NCBI GenBank assembly: GCA_030762935.1
Contig: CM060900.1
Location: forward strand, 440,255,759 to 440,319,758
Direction: 5' to 3'
Source of the DNA: Hymenopus coronatus
Lineage: Eukaryota > Arthropoda > Insecta > Mantodea > Hymenopodidae
Length of the DNA stretch: 64,000 nucleotides
This document shows positions 36,881 through 49,048 of this stretch, one piece after another (positions within the stretch are counted from its first letter, which is position 1; each line of letters opens with the position of its first letter). The notes below the pieces were generated by a model. That model saw only the letters and a program-made list of their open reading frames with translations. It ran no database searches and was not told the origin of the DNA. The position numbers were made by a program, and so were the translations under genes.

Positions 36881-38239
36881 AACCCTTTTTCACAAAATTT
36901 GTTGTACTGAATAGTAACTAATAGGTTCATAAAGGTATCCCTCAATAAAGATGGATTTAAAAGAGAATGTAAACACTGCTGCAATGATCACACCTACTCC
37001 TCATTATCTCTGACTCTTTTTCTAATTGTTAATTATGTTTTTAATATAATATTCAGATTTGCTCTGGTTAGTGGGCTCTTCAGTTGAGCAAGTGTCTCTT
37101 ATCAGGGTGTGATTGGTAAAACAAATATTTCAGAGATAACACATATATGACTTTTAGTTTGAGTATATCATTTAAACTGTTACCATTAATATTCACAATT
37201 TATATACACCTTATAATTCTGAGATCCTAGCTGTAACTATTATACACATTCCCTTACAAATGAAACTTAGATGTCGCATATCACATTTCTTACTAAATAA
37301 TACATAGGATCAAAGTACTGTGGAGAACAACTGACTGCACTTCTGCCTAAAAACAAACTAATTTGTACAGTAAATGAGGATGAACTGACTTGTAGAGTAA
37401 ATGAGGACGAACTGAGTGAGAACTTGTGTCTCTGTAGAATATATATCAAAAACCCTTGTTCTGCCTAAGCATTAAAACTGTACTTAACTGGCTTGTTTTC
37501 TCCACTTCCAGTAGTATCTCTTTTCATGAGCCAATAGAAACTATCCAATTATTTCACTTAGGCTGCTGTCAGTAACTTTCACAATCTTGCCAACCTCTCA
37601 AGCTTACATTGCCTGTTTTAGCTCTAGCACATTCTTTTATACATTTCACCCCATTTCCCTGGCTATTGTCTACAAAAACCTTGCGACAGATTTCTCTTAT
37701 ATGACCCATGTACAGTTTCAGCTATTTCGTCTCAAACTAAGCTAACGCTAACATCTGCTAATAATATCTCATTTGTATATTACACATATTTATTTACATT
37801 ATCTTGCTTATGAATTATTTACCTCTTCTTGCATTCATTGGTATTACCTCGTCTCATTACTTTACTAAGTGGTTTTAATATTAAATTCATTAATAACAAT
37901 TTTGAGAGCTTTACATGTCTGAAAGCTGTAAAGGAGATTTCTACTCTTCATCCTGCAAATGGTCACGTGGGTCATCGTTACATTAAAGGTCACGTGAGGC
38001 TTACAGATGCCAATATGTTTTTGCGTTGCCTATGTGTAGTTCAGTTCAAATTTATGAGTGTAAGCGTACTACTTTATACAAAATTAAGGAAAGAGTACAT
38101 TCTCACAAGTATATATATATGTATTTTATTATTGTGAGTTTTAGTTGTAAATAAACTCCACAAGTGTGTTTGCTGCATTAAACAACTTCTTCTCATACAA
38201 TACAAACTATGGGTGAAAATCCCTTATCGCACAGTTTTC
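36881..38239. other. Intron sequence, nothing identified
   Basis: AT-rich. A short repeated phrase (AAATGAGGA.GAACTGA) occurs near 37373-37410. No coding features. Confidence 0.4.
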
Positions 38240-38260
38240 AAAAAAAAAAAAAAAAAAAAA
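38240..38260. repeat. Poly-A run (21 bp)
   Basis: Run of 21 A following TTTTC. Could be the tail of a retroposed copy, but no source sequence is recognised upstream. Confidence 0.8.
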
Positions 38261-38359
38261 GGGTTACATGGATGTACTCTTAACATAATGTACATAATGC
38301 AGTTTATACATTGAGTAACACAATTAGTAATCAGCGAATACTTGCTGGGCATATTCTAT

Positions 38360-38790
38360 ACAGAAATTTCTTACAGCCATGGTATTTGTACTAGGTATAC
38401 CAGTTCTTTGAATGACCACATTCACAGCACCTCTTGTGTTTTTGTGCCTAGGTCCTGCTCTCTAAGTTGCACTGCATATTCATCTGTAAAAGGACTGAAT
38501 TCTCGTTTGAGGTTTCTTGGTAATGATGAACATTGAAAATGTAAATGCAAGTAATCATCTGCTAGTGTATGTCCTAGAAGTTTAAAAAAAAATTCCCAAT
38601 GCCTGCTGCTAACATCAGAATTATTTGCATGGTATATATTATTAGCATTCATAGCTGCAATGTTCATCATGCTATAAAAAATTACCATAGGCCATTTTTA
38701 AGATTTTTGTAATGTTCCCTTTTGTACAATAATTCTTTGCTCATTGTACTTGGGTCCTCTTTTTGACTTTGAAACACATTAATTCAGCAG
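38360..38790 (-). pseudogene. piggyBac transposase C-terminal remnant
   Basis: Minus strand reads KWPMVIFYSMMNIAAMNANN then IYHANN, close to the conserved RRWPLVIFYNMLNIAAINAY of piggyBac-like transposases. A LPRNLKREFSPFTDEYAV segment and a partial Cys-rich tail (CGHSKNWYT.YKYHG) follow. The catalytic region is not clear upstream (38779-39111 is an open frame without motif). Broken. Confidence 0.7.
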
Positions 38791-39529
38791 CTTATAAGAC
38801 TTGTGCTTAAACAGTTCTTCCAACTTTCCCCCTATAAAATACAGTGTTGTTCCAGAAAAGATGTCTTGGAAAGTGCCTTTCATTATTAATGTATCCATAA
38901 TGCACAATACAATAGTATATTTGCAACGTCCTGAAAGACCTGCTTTGAATTTGCATTCAACTGATACATTTTTGTTGCAGTCAATCTGTAAAAAGTTAAT
39001 AGGGAAAATCAAGCATATAATATTATTTTGAAATAAAACACCTAATAAATTTATGCCTAAATAAGCATTGTAAACACAGTTATAATTTGCATTAAAGCTA
39101 ATAATAATCATCTTATTCTTACTTTAAGCTGAGGTGTATCAGGCCTTTTGTTGTGTTTTCTCTCAAACACAATTGTTTCTGCTTAGTTTCTCTTTCACCA
39201 GGAGTATATCATCGCTAAATAAGTTGTGTACCCTTCTTTAATGCAAGCTCTAAAAGCTAATGACTTCCACTGGATTTTCTTAACACCCATGTGAATCCCT
39301 ATTGATGAAAAATTGCTGTTCAACCTACATGTCAGTGTACAAGCTCTGTACATATATTTGAGGTCTCAGACATTGATTGCTAGGGCCCCAATAGTCACAG
39401 TTTTGCTATATGCATGAAATCTATCACAAGATAACAAAAATGCTTAAGGGTCCACATTTCCAAGGCAAACATAGTAGTTACATAGATTTCTCATCAAAAT
39501 CTGATTTCAAAGTACTCGCAGCTTTCAAC

Positions 39530-40318
39530 ACACTCCTTGTCATTCATAGCTTGAGCCACCTTTAACTATACGATCCTTCAGCTCAGTATAAGCTGAAATT
39601 GAATTGCCCTGATGCAGTTCCTTGAGAAAAATAAGTTTACTTAAGTCTGTCAGGAGAGATGGATTAATTTCTCTTAGCAAGATAGTTTTGGGATGCAGCA
39701 CTGCAAGCTAAGCTTTTTAAAACTGCTCCTTGCTGGATGTTGTGACATGAGTAGATTGAGCTTAACATTTTTGAAGCAACCTGCTTAAAGGAGGCTTTAA
39801 CAGCAGCCATTTGTTTGCTGCTAAGAGATACAAGGACATATGTTGTGGTACTGAAAATGACACCTTGCTCTATGATTTTGAATTGTATATGCAATTTTCC
39901 CAATATTTCATAAAGAAGATGAGCAGTAAGATATTTTGATCTTTTTAGTGTGCTAGGTTGAGGTTTTCTTTGACTGGTATTCAGTAATAATCTCTTAGCC
40001 TCGGTTACTGCAGCATTAAATTATGGTAATTCTTTAAGACAAATGTTGCTAAGTAGGCTCAGTTTATAAGCATAGCAGTGGATGTGTAATAAGTGATCTA
40101 CAACTAGTTTCTGATCCTCAGCATATTTTGTCATAACGAGCAGAGTCCCACATTGTGTAGTTCCCTCCCCATAGTCTGCACCATATTCACTATGAAGTCA
40201 AGAATTGCCCTAATGTAGTTGGCAGCATTTGGAGACTCAAGAAAATGTATAGCAGCAACCACTAATTCAGGAGCAGAATTGCACAATATTCTGAACAGGA
40301 CTGCAAAAACACAGTCGT
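39530..40318 (-). pseudogene. hAT-like transposase relic, second copy
   Basis: Minus strand: APELVVAAIHFLESPNAANY then IRAILDFI, MTKYAEDQKLV, IHCYAYKLSLLSNICLKELP and TSQRKPQ, then KMAAVKASFKQ-type sequence. These align in order with the hAT relic at 21344-22238 (PELLVAGLHFSDNANATHC, TDSARYMIKCADG, CWTHKLNIISNIW), so both are the same family. Stops and shifts throughout. Confidence 0.6.
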
Positions 40319-40421
40319 GAGCACTAGTTCTCGATACCAAGATTCTCGTTACCACACTCTTGAGAAGTGGTGTGGCTTATGGGCAATGAGCGAGAGTGGC
40401 CCGGGTTTTGACCACCTTTAG
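40319..40421 (+). repeat. Repeat R3, copy 2
   Basis: Same 100 bp as 18671-18773 (TGAGCACTAGTTCTCGATAC, CACACTCTTGAGAAGTGGTG). It sits between two transposase relics. Not coding. Confidence 0.7.
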
Positions 40422-40429
40422 TCACAGTA

Positions 40430-40640
40430 ATATGCTGATATGGAAAATTAATAAAGAAAATGCCATAGCAGTCAAAAAACACAGTTGCAAGCACCTTGCC
40501 AGCTGACAGTCGAGACTTGGCCTTCACTGGATTTGCCTCACTCTTCCTTTGCCATTCTTTACTAGCTGGTTTCGACACGAGCTCTTGAAAGTGTCTTCTC
40601 TATGTTTTAAGACCCTCTAAATCCAAAAGAACATTTTTTT
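40430..40640 (-). pseudogene. Mariner transposase fragment
   Basis: Minus strand reads KPASKEWQRKSEANPVKAKS then RLSAGKVLATVFFDCYGIFF, matching the block after the first catalytic Asp of mariner proteins (...K.SAGKVMATVFWD..GVI.IDF). The remainder is absent. Confidence 0.65.
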
Positions 40641-40734
40641 ATTAAAAGGTCTCTGTGTACATGTTCATAAAATAAAATTAATAATAATAATAAGAAGAAG
40701 AAGCTAAATAAAAACTCTGTATTTAAGCTCATCT

Positions 40735-40985
40735 TTTAAGGATGAATAATTTCCCCCTGCTACAAACTACCCTTTACATGGATTCTCAAATGGGAAGTTT
40801 TTTTTCTTCTGGTCAAGCAACAAAAATGGAATTGCAAAGTATCTATGGTGACCAAGATTTGACTGTCACATAGGCCTATTGTATTCCCCTACTCCCAGTA
40901 TATCTACTAGCATATAAGCAATAAAGCATTTCTAGATAACTTTAACTTGATTAACAAAGAGCTTTTTAAGAATGGTTAATCAAAG
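40735..40985 (+). repeat. Repeat R1, copy 6 (partial)
   Basis: Carries AACTACCCTTTACATGGA, TTCTTCTGGTCAAGCAA and TATTCCCCTACTCCCA, parts of R1 that are normally further apart, so it is internally deleted. A TAA/AAG microsatellite precedes it at about 40677-40703. Confidence 0.6.
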
Positions 40986-41761
40986 AATGGGTCAAAAAAG
41001 TCAGACAAATGTAACAAATCAGACAAATTTTTTTTAATGTTAAGTCTATCACATTCTTAGTAGCTTCTGAAGGATCAGTCTCCTTCTGAAGAATCTGCTC
41101 TCTTCTGAGTTTCCTGCAGTTCAGATCTTTTTTCTTTCTTTCCTGCATTTAATGATAACGTTTAGTTAATCCTGTCAACAACCAGAATTATATGAATGTG
41201 GCTGGTGTGCCAGAATTTCATTCTGCAGGTTTTCTTTTACATGCCAGGGAATGTACACTTAAAAACTATTGAAACTGCTACTTTGTGATCAGAAGGCCAG
41301 CACCAAACCAACTAAACCACATAGACTGACACTGTTTCTTGGATCAGTGATGGTTAGTTCAAAGGCATATTTCTCAAGTTTTATGAACTATAAAGTAAAC
41401 TGTAAGAGCAGAAGCCTTTTTATGACGTTACAGCAAAGAAACAGTTGTAAGATTTTGTGGGAAGATTGAATGCTACCTACAGATTTTATCATGGACATGA
41501 CAAATCATTAAATTCTATTATATTATAACTTAAGAGTACAGCCTGAATGTACCTCACAAATTGGTTTACAGTACAATGAAAGAAGAGCTTAATTGACATA
41601 CTCAATCAAAACAAGTGAGTGAAGTGTAAATGTGTTTGTTTCTTTCAGGTTTTAAAATGTTTTTAAATTTAAGATTCACTTCATTGTATCTGCATTTATT
41701 AATAATTTATATTTTATGATGGATTATATACAAAAATAAGGAAGCTATTTTTATTTTCCAG

Positions 41762-41990
41762 AGTACTTAAAGAGTTCACAACAGACAACCGCCTGCTGCT
41801 TACGGGTACACCCATTCAAAATGACCTGTCAGAATTGTGGGCAATGTTGAACTTCATAATGCCTTCTGTGTTTGATGATCTAGCTGCATTTGAATCTTGG
41901 TTCACTGTGTCAGACCTCACACAGAGTGAGGGAAATGAAAAAATTCTCAAGCAAGAAGAAAAGAAAAACATATTAACCATAATACACCAG
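41762..41990 (+). CDS. HELLS: HELLS-like exon (motif III, TGTP)
   Basis: Exon with one leading base plus 76 codons, acceptor TATTTTCCAG, donor GTAAGA. It carries LLLTGTPIQNDLSELWAMLN (SNF2 motif III), then PSVFDDLAAFESWF, which follows the HELLS pattern PDVFDDLKSFESWF. It ends KNILTIIHQ just before the conserved FLLRR segment. Open reading continues into the intron for about 150 bp, but the splice donor and family comparison set the end here. Confidence 0.95.
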
Positions 41991-42194
41991 GTAAGACTAG
42001 CATACTTAATCGTAGAATGTTTAAAGTATGCAAAATTTAACAAGGTTTGGTTGTCAGGAGATGCAAAAGATGATCCAAATGAAAACAATATTTCTGTTTT
42101 GTATTATGACAATTTTTGTCTTTTTAAGGGAAGATAATCATGAAGAGTTCTCGAAAATGGCAAATTTTTATCTTCTCTATGAAATACTATGTAC

Positions 42195-43075
42195 ATGCAT
42201 AGTAGGTGTGTATTCAACCCAAAAATGTGGTACCAAGATTTCACCAGAATACATGTTTTGAGGAATCCTGAATCTAATTTTTTTAATGATCTGTGTGTGT
42301 GCTTGCCTATGTGTGTATGCATAACTAAAATTGAAAAGTGGTTAAGTACCAATTTTGGTATTTAAGTTTAGTATTATCCAAGGTATGGCACAAAGATGTT
42401 TAGGAAAATGCCCCCAACCTAACTACCCTTTACATGGAAGATTTTTCAAAATTGTTGATTTTCTCAAAAATGACTTATTAAGTTTGACTAAATTACCGTG
42501 TATTAAAAATATTTACATGACATAATGCATATCCTGAATTTCTTGAAAATAGCCCCCTGAAGTCTTCTTCATTGTGAATGACTTCTGCATAACTGGTAAA
42601 CCATGGAGAGACAAATACTTACTACACTAAAAACTTGCTCGCTAAAATACAAAAATTATGCCACTTACATTTTTTTTTTTTTTTTTTTGTGTTTTGTTTT
42701 TTTGTAGAGATAACCTTTTTTGAAACATTTTCTGTTATTGGTTTCAATTTTAAAACACCTTTCTCAAACTGAAAGCCCTCATCCATTTCATATATATTTA
42801 GTTTTATTTCTGGCCAAGGAAAGAGGACCACATTTCAATGACAATTGCATAGTAACATCTTTTAAATGATAGGCATCTCTTTAGCCTAGTTTACTCCTTT
42901 ATTTCCTACTTACAAGGAACTAAGCAATAGAACAGTTCTGCTAATGTTTATTTCAATTAGGTTGAAGTAGAGAGAGGAATAAGCTTTTGTAAGAATAATG
43001 TGTAGCACAATTGGTAGAGAATGTTATGTAAATGGAACACATCGGATTTTAAATTTGTCTCATTTTTTTTTTTTT
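42195..43075 (+). repeat. Repeat R1, copy 7
   Basis: Long copy that starts at the end of the exon-flanking intron: ATTTCACCAGAATACATGTT, CTACCCTTTACATGGAAG, TTTTCTCAAAAATGAC, CTGAAGTCTTCTTCATTGTG, AACTGGTAAACCATGG and TTCTGTTATTGGTTTCAATT. A T-run of about 19 lies at 42670-42688. Confidence 0.8.
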
Positions 43076-43099
43076 ATATTTCTCTTCAAAAATTTTCTA

Positions 43100-43215
43100 T
43101 CTCCCCCCCCCCCCTCCCACAACAATTCAATGCCATAACTGAGATCTGAACCACGGATCTCCCGGTCTCTAGCCAGTTGCTGTACCGCATTATTATCCTG
43201 GCAACATGCTGGCAT
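43100..43215 (-). mobile_element. tRNA-derived SINE copy
   Basis: Minus strand: GCCAGCATGTTGCCAGGATA, TACAGCAACTGGCTAGAGAC, GATCCGTGGTTCAGATCTC (box B-like) and CAACATGC.GGC end shared with the SINE at 50711. Next to a C-run at 43103-43115. It splits R1 copies 7 and 8. Confidence 0.55.
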
Positions 43216-43229
43216 AGCATTAGATTTCT

Positions 43230-43770
43230 CAACTGACTCACACAGTTTAATCCTCCTACCCCAAAGCTCCCTTTACATGGAAACAATTTTCAACATTTTG
43301 TGTTTCACAAAACTGGCTAATGATTTTGATTAAAATACAGTACTTACATCGCAAAAAGAATGTATTTCTTGAATTTTCGGAATAGTCTCTGAATACCTCT
43401 TCTATCTGGATGAGTTTTGCTGAGTTTTCCATAACTGGTAAACTTAAGAAATAGACAAAACCTATATATTTTCTCAATTGGGGTCACCTTTCATTTCATC
43501 CCTCTTTTGATTTAATGACAATGCAAAGCAAACTGAAACTCTGTGTTCATTATTGACCAGCTTTTAAAACCTTTGACTATAGCTTTAGCTCATCTTCTTT
43601 CTTCTTATAAGGAAGCAAGTAGTAAATCAATTTTTGCTAAAGTTTATGTTGATTAGCATGAAGTAGATAGAAAAAACTTTGAGGGAATATTTTGTTTGCA
43701 GAACAGGTAGAAAAATTCATGTGAATGAAAGAAATCAGATTTTTAGAAAAAGGAGCTTACACCAAATAGT
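43230..43770 (+). repeat. Repeat R1, copy 8 (partial)
   Basis: Reads CTCCCTTTACATGGAAACAA, ACTGGCTAATGATTTTGATT and AATAGTCTCTGAATACCTCT, but lacks the GTTAACCATTTC block. Ends near GAACAGGTAGAAAAATTCATG. Confidence 0.65.
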
Positions 43771-43884
43771 TAAAAATGAGCTGTAAGATGAAGAAATAAA
43801 TAGGCAATGAGTACGTGGCAACTGCTGATTCTAGATTTATAGTACTGATTTCTTTTGTCCTCATAGATCACACTATAATAATAC

Positions 43885-43935
43885 AAATGAGAGAGAGAGA
43901 GAGCGAGACCGACCAACCAACCGACCTACCTAACT
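43885..43935. repeat. GA microsatellite and CCAA/CCTA stretch
   Basis: GAGAGAGAGAGAGAGCGAGA followed by CCGACCAACCAACCGACC and CTACCTAACTTACTTACC. Simple low-complexity sequence. Confidence 0.85.
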
Positions 43936-43999
43936 TACTTACCACCTGCAATTTATCTCTCCTCTTTATAATTTTAGTGATTCAAAATATATTTTTATA

Positions 44000-45555
44000 G
44001 GCATAAAAATATCAAATATGGAGATATAAAATAATAAAGATATTAATTTGTAGGGCATTGTTGTTTACTCTTGACTTTCAGGTGGGTGGAATATTTTAAG
44101 ACAGCAAAGAATGAATGGTGCACCACATTGTGTTGTGTGGTATTCCATTGTAATAAGGTATTTACTTTGAACTGGCATGTGTTTGATTTTCTAACTCTTT
44201 TTGCTTTATATTTAATGGCATTGGTATAAGCCCTTCCATTTGTTTCTTTTTTATCATTATACACTACTGTTTCTGAATACTAATAGCTTTAGATGTTTCA
44301 TTTATTCTCTTACTCACACTCATTTCATTTCAATAAACAAATGTATTCATTATTATTTTGTTTCTACCTAGTTAACAAACATTTTGTATCTTTCAAGGTT
44401 CTCATTCCATAACTATAAATATTTACACAAAACACAGAATAAATAAGCTACATTAATACTTCACAGTGTTCTGCAAACAAGTTTGCTAACAAACTTATGC
44501 TAACTTCAACTGTATTGCGCTATCTTCTTGTTGCTGTGAACTGTAGATGACTATTGTTATTGATAATGAGTGCTTGAGTTTCAGGAATCTAACAAGTTTT
44601 AAAAAACTATCTCCAAACTTTGTCCACATTTTCTCTCACTTGGTCCCCATTGTAAACCCAATAACAAAATTATTACCCAACTTTCCTACTGCATAGGTAT
44701 AGAGTTTTATTACAGATACAGCATTCAAACTAGACGTGTATCAGCATTCTAGTTTACTCAAGCTAAGAAAAAAATATTGCTGCATTCTGACCTTTAAGTT
44801 TATCAGTTACTACATGATTAGCATACAAGTAGCAAATATTGCACTTTCACCGAAAAACATGTTTACCTTAGAAATTTGGACCCACTGAAACCTAAAAAGG
44901 CTCTAAAAATAATGTAATCTGCATTGGATAGTGTGTTCAAAGTTGAAAATTATAACAGCTGAATATTTATACCATATTATTAGTAACTTGTCGACAGTAC
45001 AAGAGTAGAAAAGGATGAAGCTAATTGCAACATGTATGCATTAGATAGAGATTTAACTCCATTCTGTCTTTTGAGGTTGAGACCGACTATAGTAAGAATT
45101 TGACCAGAGTAATCATCACAAAGGGGTTCACCAATGTTCTTTTTTGTTAGCTCACTGTAGTTGGTTGGTAGGTGCTCACTTTGGTTGAAACCTCTATTCA
45201 TTACAGATAATTACTGAATGTGCCTGGAAGTAAATCACATTGTCTATTTTTCACTTGTTCTGTCTCTTTGCTGAAACAGATGTGTGTACTACTTCTGCTT
45301 GCAGTGGAGGAAAACAAATTGCAAAAATTGTTCCAAGTAATTACATTTAATATGTAATCATTAAGAAAATATTGAAAGTAAAGAGAAGCGACTTAAAGAG
45401 GACACATATGGAAATCTGGTTTACAATTGATAGAAAAATGTGCTCAACTATTATGAACTTTTTTTCTGTTCCCTCTTTCCCGACTGATTAAAGCTTCACA
45501 TAACTTAGCCAATGTTTATCTTCTGAAAGTATGAGACTAAACAAAAGAAAAGAAA
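44000..45555. other. Intron sequence, nothing identified
   Basis: No motif-bearing frame, no repeat shared with the rest of the window. Confidence 0.4.
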
Positions 45556-45640
45556 AAAATTGTGCCCCTAAAAAGATTTGAACCCTTGAATATGGGGTGC
45601 ACATGCTATCCCCTCAACAGGATAACAACTTCAAATTGTG
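45556..45640 (-). mobile_element. tRNA-like SINE head, degenerate
   Basis: Minus strand GAGGGGATAGCATGTGCACC, then CAAGGGTTCAAATCTTTTTA (box B-like), followed by a T/C-rich tail of minus-strand A. Too degenerate for a tRNA gene. Confidence 0.45.
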
Positions 45641-45859
45641 ACACATATCTTGTTATGATATGGATTCTTATTGTGTGCAAGTAACATTCCTGAAAATACA
45701 CTAATTGCACCCTATCGATTCATTGCTCCCCTTATTTTTGCCTTGTTTTTAGAGCTATGCTTCAACAAATATAATTCTGATGTGTAATGCTGTGGTGGTG
45801 TGCATTTTCATTGTATCTTCATTCAGCATGTTTAAAGAACCTGTTGCATATAAAGTCTT

Positions 45860-46056
45860 TCTCTTCTTAATAGGCACTAAAACTGCATTAATGAATGTTT
45901 TGGCCTTTTCTTCAATGTGGTTCCATTTTATATATGCTCCCTAATCAGTTCATTCCAGTTTCTAATCTATGTGCTTTTCAAATCTCTTGCTTATATTATC
46001 AAACCCCCCTGTTTTTAGGTCTGCCTCTTGATCTAGATTTGAGAGGGTTCAATATA
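45860..46056 (-). mobile_element. LINE C-terminal fragment, distal half
   Basis: Minus strand reads LNPLKSRSRGRPKNRGV, the 'G.R.RGRP..RW' block near the C-terminus of endonuclease-reverse transcriptase LINEs. It continues the fragment at 47325-47440 once the mariner is removed. Confidence 0.6.
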
Positions 46057-47324
46057 CAAGGGTTGAATGAAAAATAAAGCTGCCACCTTCATTAATAAGC
46101 TTTGGATGGGTATATTTTAATAAATCAAACTCAGAAATAATCCTTAGAATGTGATTTTTAATTACCAATATTCACTTTTCCACATAATCACCAGCCAATT
46201 GCATACATTTCTGTCAATGATGGGCAAGTTTTCTGTAGCCGTCACGGAAGAAGTCGACACTCTGTTTCCACAACCACAGTCTCACAGCTCTCTCAACTTC
46301 TTCATCAGAAGCATAATGATGTTCCTGCTGATTGTCTTTCATTATCGGGAACAGATGGAAGTCAGACGGTGCTAAATCTGGACTGTATGGAGGATGCCAT
46401 ATGGTGGTGAGATTCAGTCTGTGAAGTTCTGCTATGGTGGCACGTGAAGTGTGTGGTTTGGCATTGTCATGCTGCAGGATAACATTTCCCTTTTCCTTTC
46501 TGACCCTTGTTAGCCGTCGTTTCAGAGTTTGCAGCATTGTGATGTAACACTCTGAATTTGTTCCACGATCAAGGAAATCAACATGGATAACACCATCTGC
46601 ATCCCAAAACACTGTGGCTATGATTTATCCAGCTGCATCTTGAATTTCTGTTTCTGGAGCGAGTCTTTGTGTTAATATTCCATAGACTGACATTTTGTCT
46701 CCGGGTCGTAATGGTGTACCAACTTTTCGTCTCCTGTCACAATTGAATGGAGAAAGGCATCACCTTCATTCTCGTAACATGAGAAGAGTTCCTGGAAAAT
46801 TTCAAGTCTGTGCACTTTCATTTCAGGAGTCAGCATCTGGGGTACCCATCGTGCACAGATCTTCCGATAGCCAATCAAAGCAATAATGTGACCCACATGT
46901 TCTTTTGAAATGCCGGTTGTGCTTGCAATTTCTCTCTGAGTGATACAATGATTGTCTTGAATCAATCTGTCAACATTTTGCATGTGAAACTCAACATCTT
47001 TAAACTTACTCGCCCAACAACTCACAGTACTCACGTCAGCACAATCACCATAAACTGCTTTCATTCTCTGATGAATCTCCTTTGGGGTGACACCTTCTGC
47101 TGTCAAGAATTCAATGACTGCACTTGCTTAAATCGCATTGACCAACCGTCTGTGCAGGTTTCCATATACTTTACACTGTAACAACACAACTGTTCAATGC
47201 TAAGACTTCCCACCAGCTGGAGCTGCAGAGAAGAAGCTACGGAACAAGGCAGTACCTGCTACATACCAATGCTGCCATCTGTTGAGTTAGGAAGGTGGAG
47301 GCATTACTTTTCATTCAACCCTCG
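46057..47324 (-). mobile_element. Mariner transposon (DD34D), inactive
   Basis: 1,268 bp between TA sites. TIRs: CAAGGGTTGAATGAAAAATA and CGAGGGTTGAATGAAAAGTA (right, reverse complement). Minus strand transposase: MTAEGVTPKEIHQRMKAVYG (N-terminal helix-turn-helix), ISKEHVGHIIALIGYRKICA, SIVTGDEKLVHHYDPETK (first Asp), VFWDADGVIHVDFLDRG, ILQHDNAKPHTS (second Asp) and HPPYSPDLAPSDFHLF (third Asp, 34 residues after the second). All three catalytic Asp are present, but two stop codons and a frameshift between about 46613 and 46680 break the gene. Confidence 0.95.
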
Positions 47325-47440
47325 TATATATAGTCCCTTAATAGTTCTCTCATCTGACATGCTATACAAATGCCCAAACCATCTTAGTCTCTTTGCTGTT
47401 ATAAATTTGTGATAGTTTGTTTTTTAATCTTCATTTTTCA
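47325..47440 (-). mobile_element. LINE C-terminal fragment, proximal half
   Basis: Minus strand reads TAKRLRWFGHLYSMSDERTI, typical of LINE C-termini (KRLRWFGHV.RM...R..K). Interrupted by the mariner at 46057-47324. Confidence 0.7.
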
Positions 47441-48099
47441 TGTTCATGCACACAATAGAAATATTACTGTTGGACATAACCTGAGTTTTTGACCGAAATG
47501 GTGTATTTCGCGATTATATTTTGTTATTAAAAAACAAGTGGTGCCAACAGTTGCTCCAGATGTGCATCTCCCAATAGTTTTATTCTCTGTGAGCTACGTC
47601 ACGGTGGACCTGGTATGGCAGCAGAAGTAAATGAATTGATGTTTCATAGATGGCAGTGGTTATACTAAAGCAAGTGGCAGGAACTCCTGTGCTCCAGATG
47701 ATGCTAGCACAATTCTAGCTAAATGGAGCCAATTAGAAAAGAGATTTCAAATTGCACATTGATGTTTCACACATATGGATTGGTCTGTATTCCCGCCAAT
47801 GGTCGGAGGATCTGTGTAGTACCTAAGCAGTACCGATCGCGTGTATGCGAGATATTCATGACATTTGCACATGATCAGCGACCAACAGTAGCTTGTGGCA
47901 TATATAAAATGTGTGAAAACTATGAAAGTGAAAGAAAATATGCAATAATAATTGAATATATGTTTAACACGCAATGAGGCACTATTTTTAGTAAAATATC
48001 ATTGTGTAGCACATATTGATGAGCAGCACCTGCTAAGTTTAATGTTTTGAAATGTGGTGGTCCATATACACTGACAGTTTTGCATTCTCTACAATGTAC
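47441..48099. other. Intron sequence, nothing identified
   Basis: Overlapping short frames on both strands at 47723-47977 have no recognisable motif. Confidence 0.4.
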
Positions 48100-48384
48100 A
48101 TAATAAAGAACATGTTGTATTCCACCCAAAAGTTTGATGCTGAGATTTCACCAAAATGCATGTTTTGAGGTCCCCTGTATAAATTAATAATAATTTTTAG
48201 TAAAAACAGTTTTAGAAAAGTATCTGTGAAACACAAAAGTCTGTTAAATAGCAAACATGGTATTCAGCATTCTCCAAGGATGTGACAAAAGATTTGCAAG
48301 ATCAACCCAACCCTTACTTTCCTTTCCATGGAAAATGTTTGTTTATATATATTCTCAAAAATGGTTCTAATGATTTTGATAAAC

Positions 48385-48770
48385 TTTCTTCTGTGGCTAT
48401 TTACCCTCATATAGAGGACTTTGACCCACAAGGATTTGCAACCTGTGCCTGGGGTCAAATTCTTGTCATTCAGATGAGCTTTGTATCAGAGAGAGTAGCC
48501 AGGATGAGTGGTCAGCCTGATGCCTGGTTTAAGAGGGAGAAAGATAATATGAAATTGGTGATGAAATTAATGAAACAAACTTGATTATGGAACAGGTGGT
48601 GGAATGAATGGAAGAAGAACCTGAATAAAGCCTGCCCAAATGCTGTTTGTCCATCACAAATCCCCCTTGTGGTCACTGCAAAGTCAAATCCAGGACACAT
48701 TCGTGTGAGATGAGCAGTCTAACCAGAATCATAGCAGTCTAACCAGTCGGCTACAGCACCAATTAACATA
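48385..48770 (-). mobile_element. Putative SINE inside R1
   Basis: Minus strand begins GGTGCTGTAGCCGACTGGTT then AGACTGC, a box A-like tRNA head, and continues with GGATTTGACTTTGCAGTGAC. It exactly fills the gap between two R1 blocks. The open frame 48282-48584 across it is not a gene. Confidence 0.5.
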
Positions 48771-49048
48771 CCATGTGTTTAAAATATTTTGTGACAAATA
48801 TAATGTACATCTTGAATTTTCTGGGAATAGCCTGTAAAGTTATCTTCATTGTGAATGGGGATTTTATAACCTGTAAACTGTGAGAGATACTAAAAAAAGA
48901 TCTAGATCTTGTTAAATCACACATTTTGTCAAATAAAATACTTTGTGGTATTCAACCATTTCTGAGGTATGTTTTGAATTTAAAATGATTTATAATTTTC
49001 AACTGCAAAGTTGCCAACTGTTTCCCTCTCTCCATCTTACCCTTTACA

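Noticed and set aside
41835..42137. Longer coding region past 41990
   Set aside because: The donor GTAAGA at 41991 and the family alignment end the exon; the extra part is intron.
42195..43770. Conserved intronic enhancer (blocks near an exon)
   Set aside because: The same blocks recur in about ten places, so this is the dispersed repeat R1.
48282..48584. 100-codon open frame on the plus strand
   Set aside because: It runs across the junction of repeat R1 and a SINE-like insert, has no motif, and no splice or start context.
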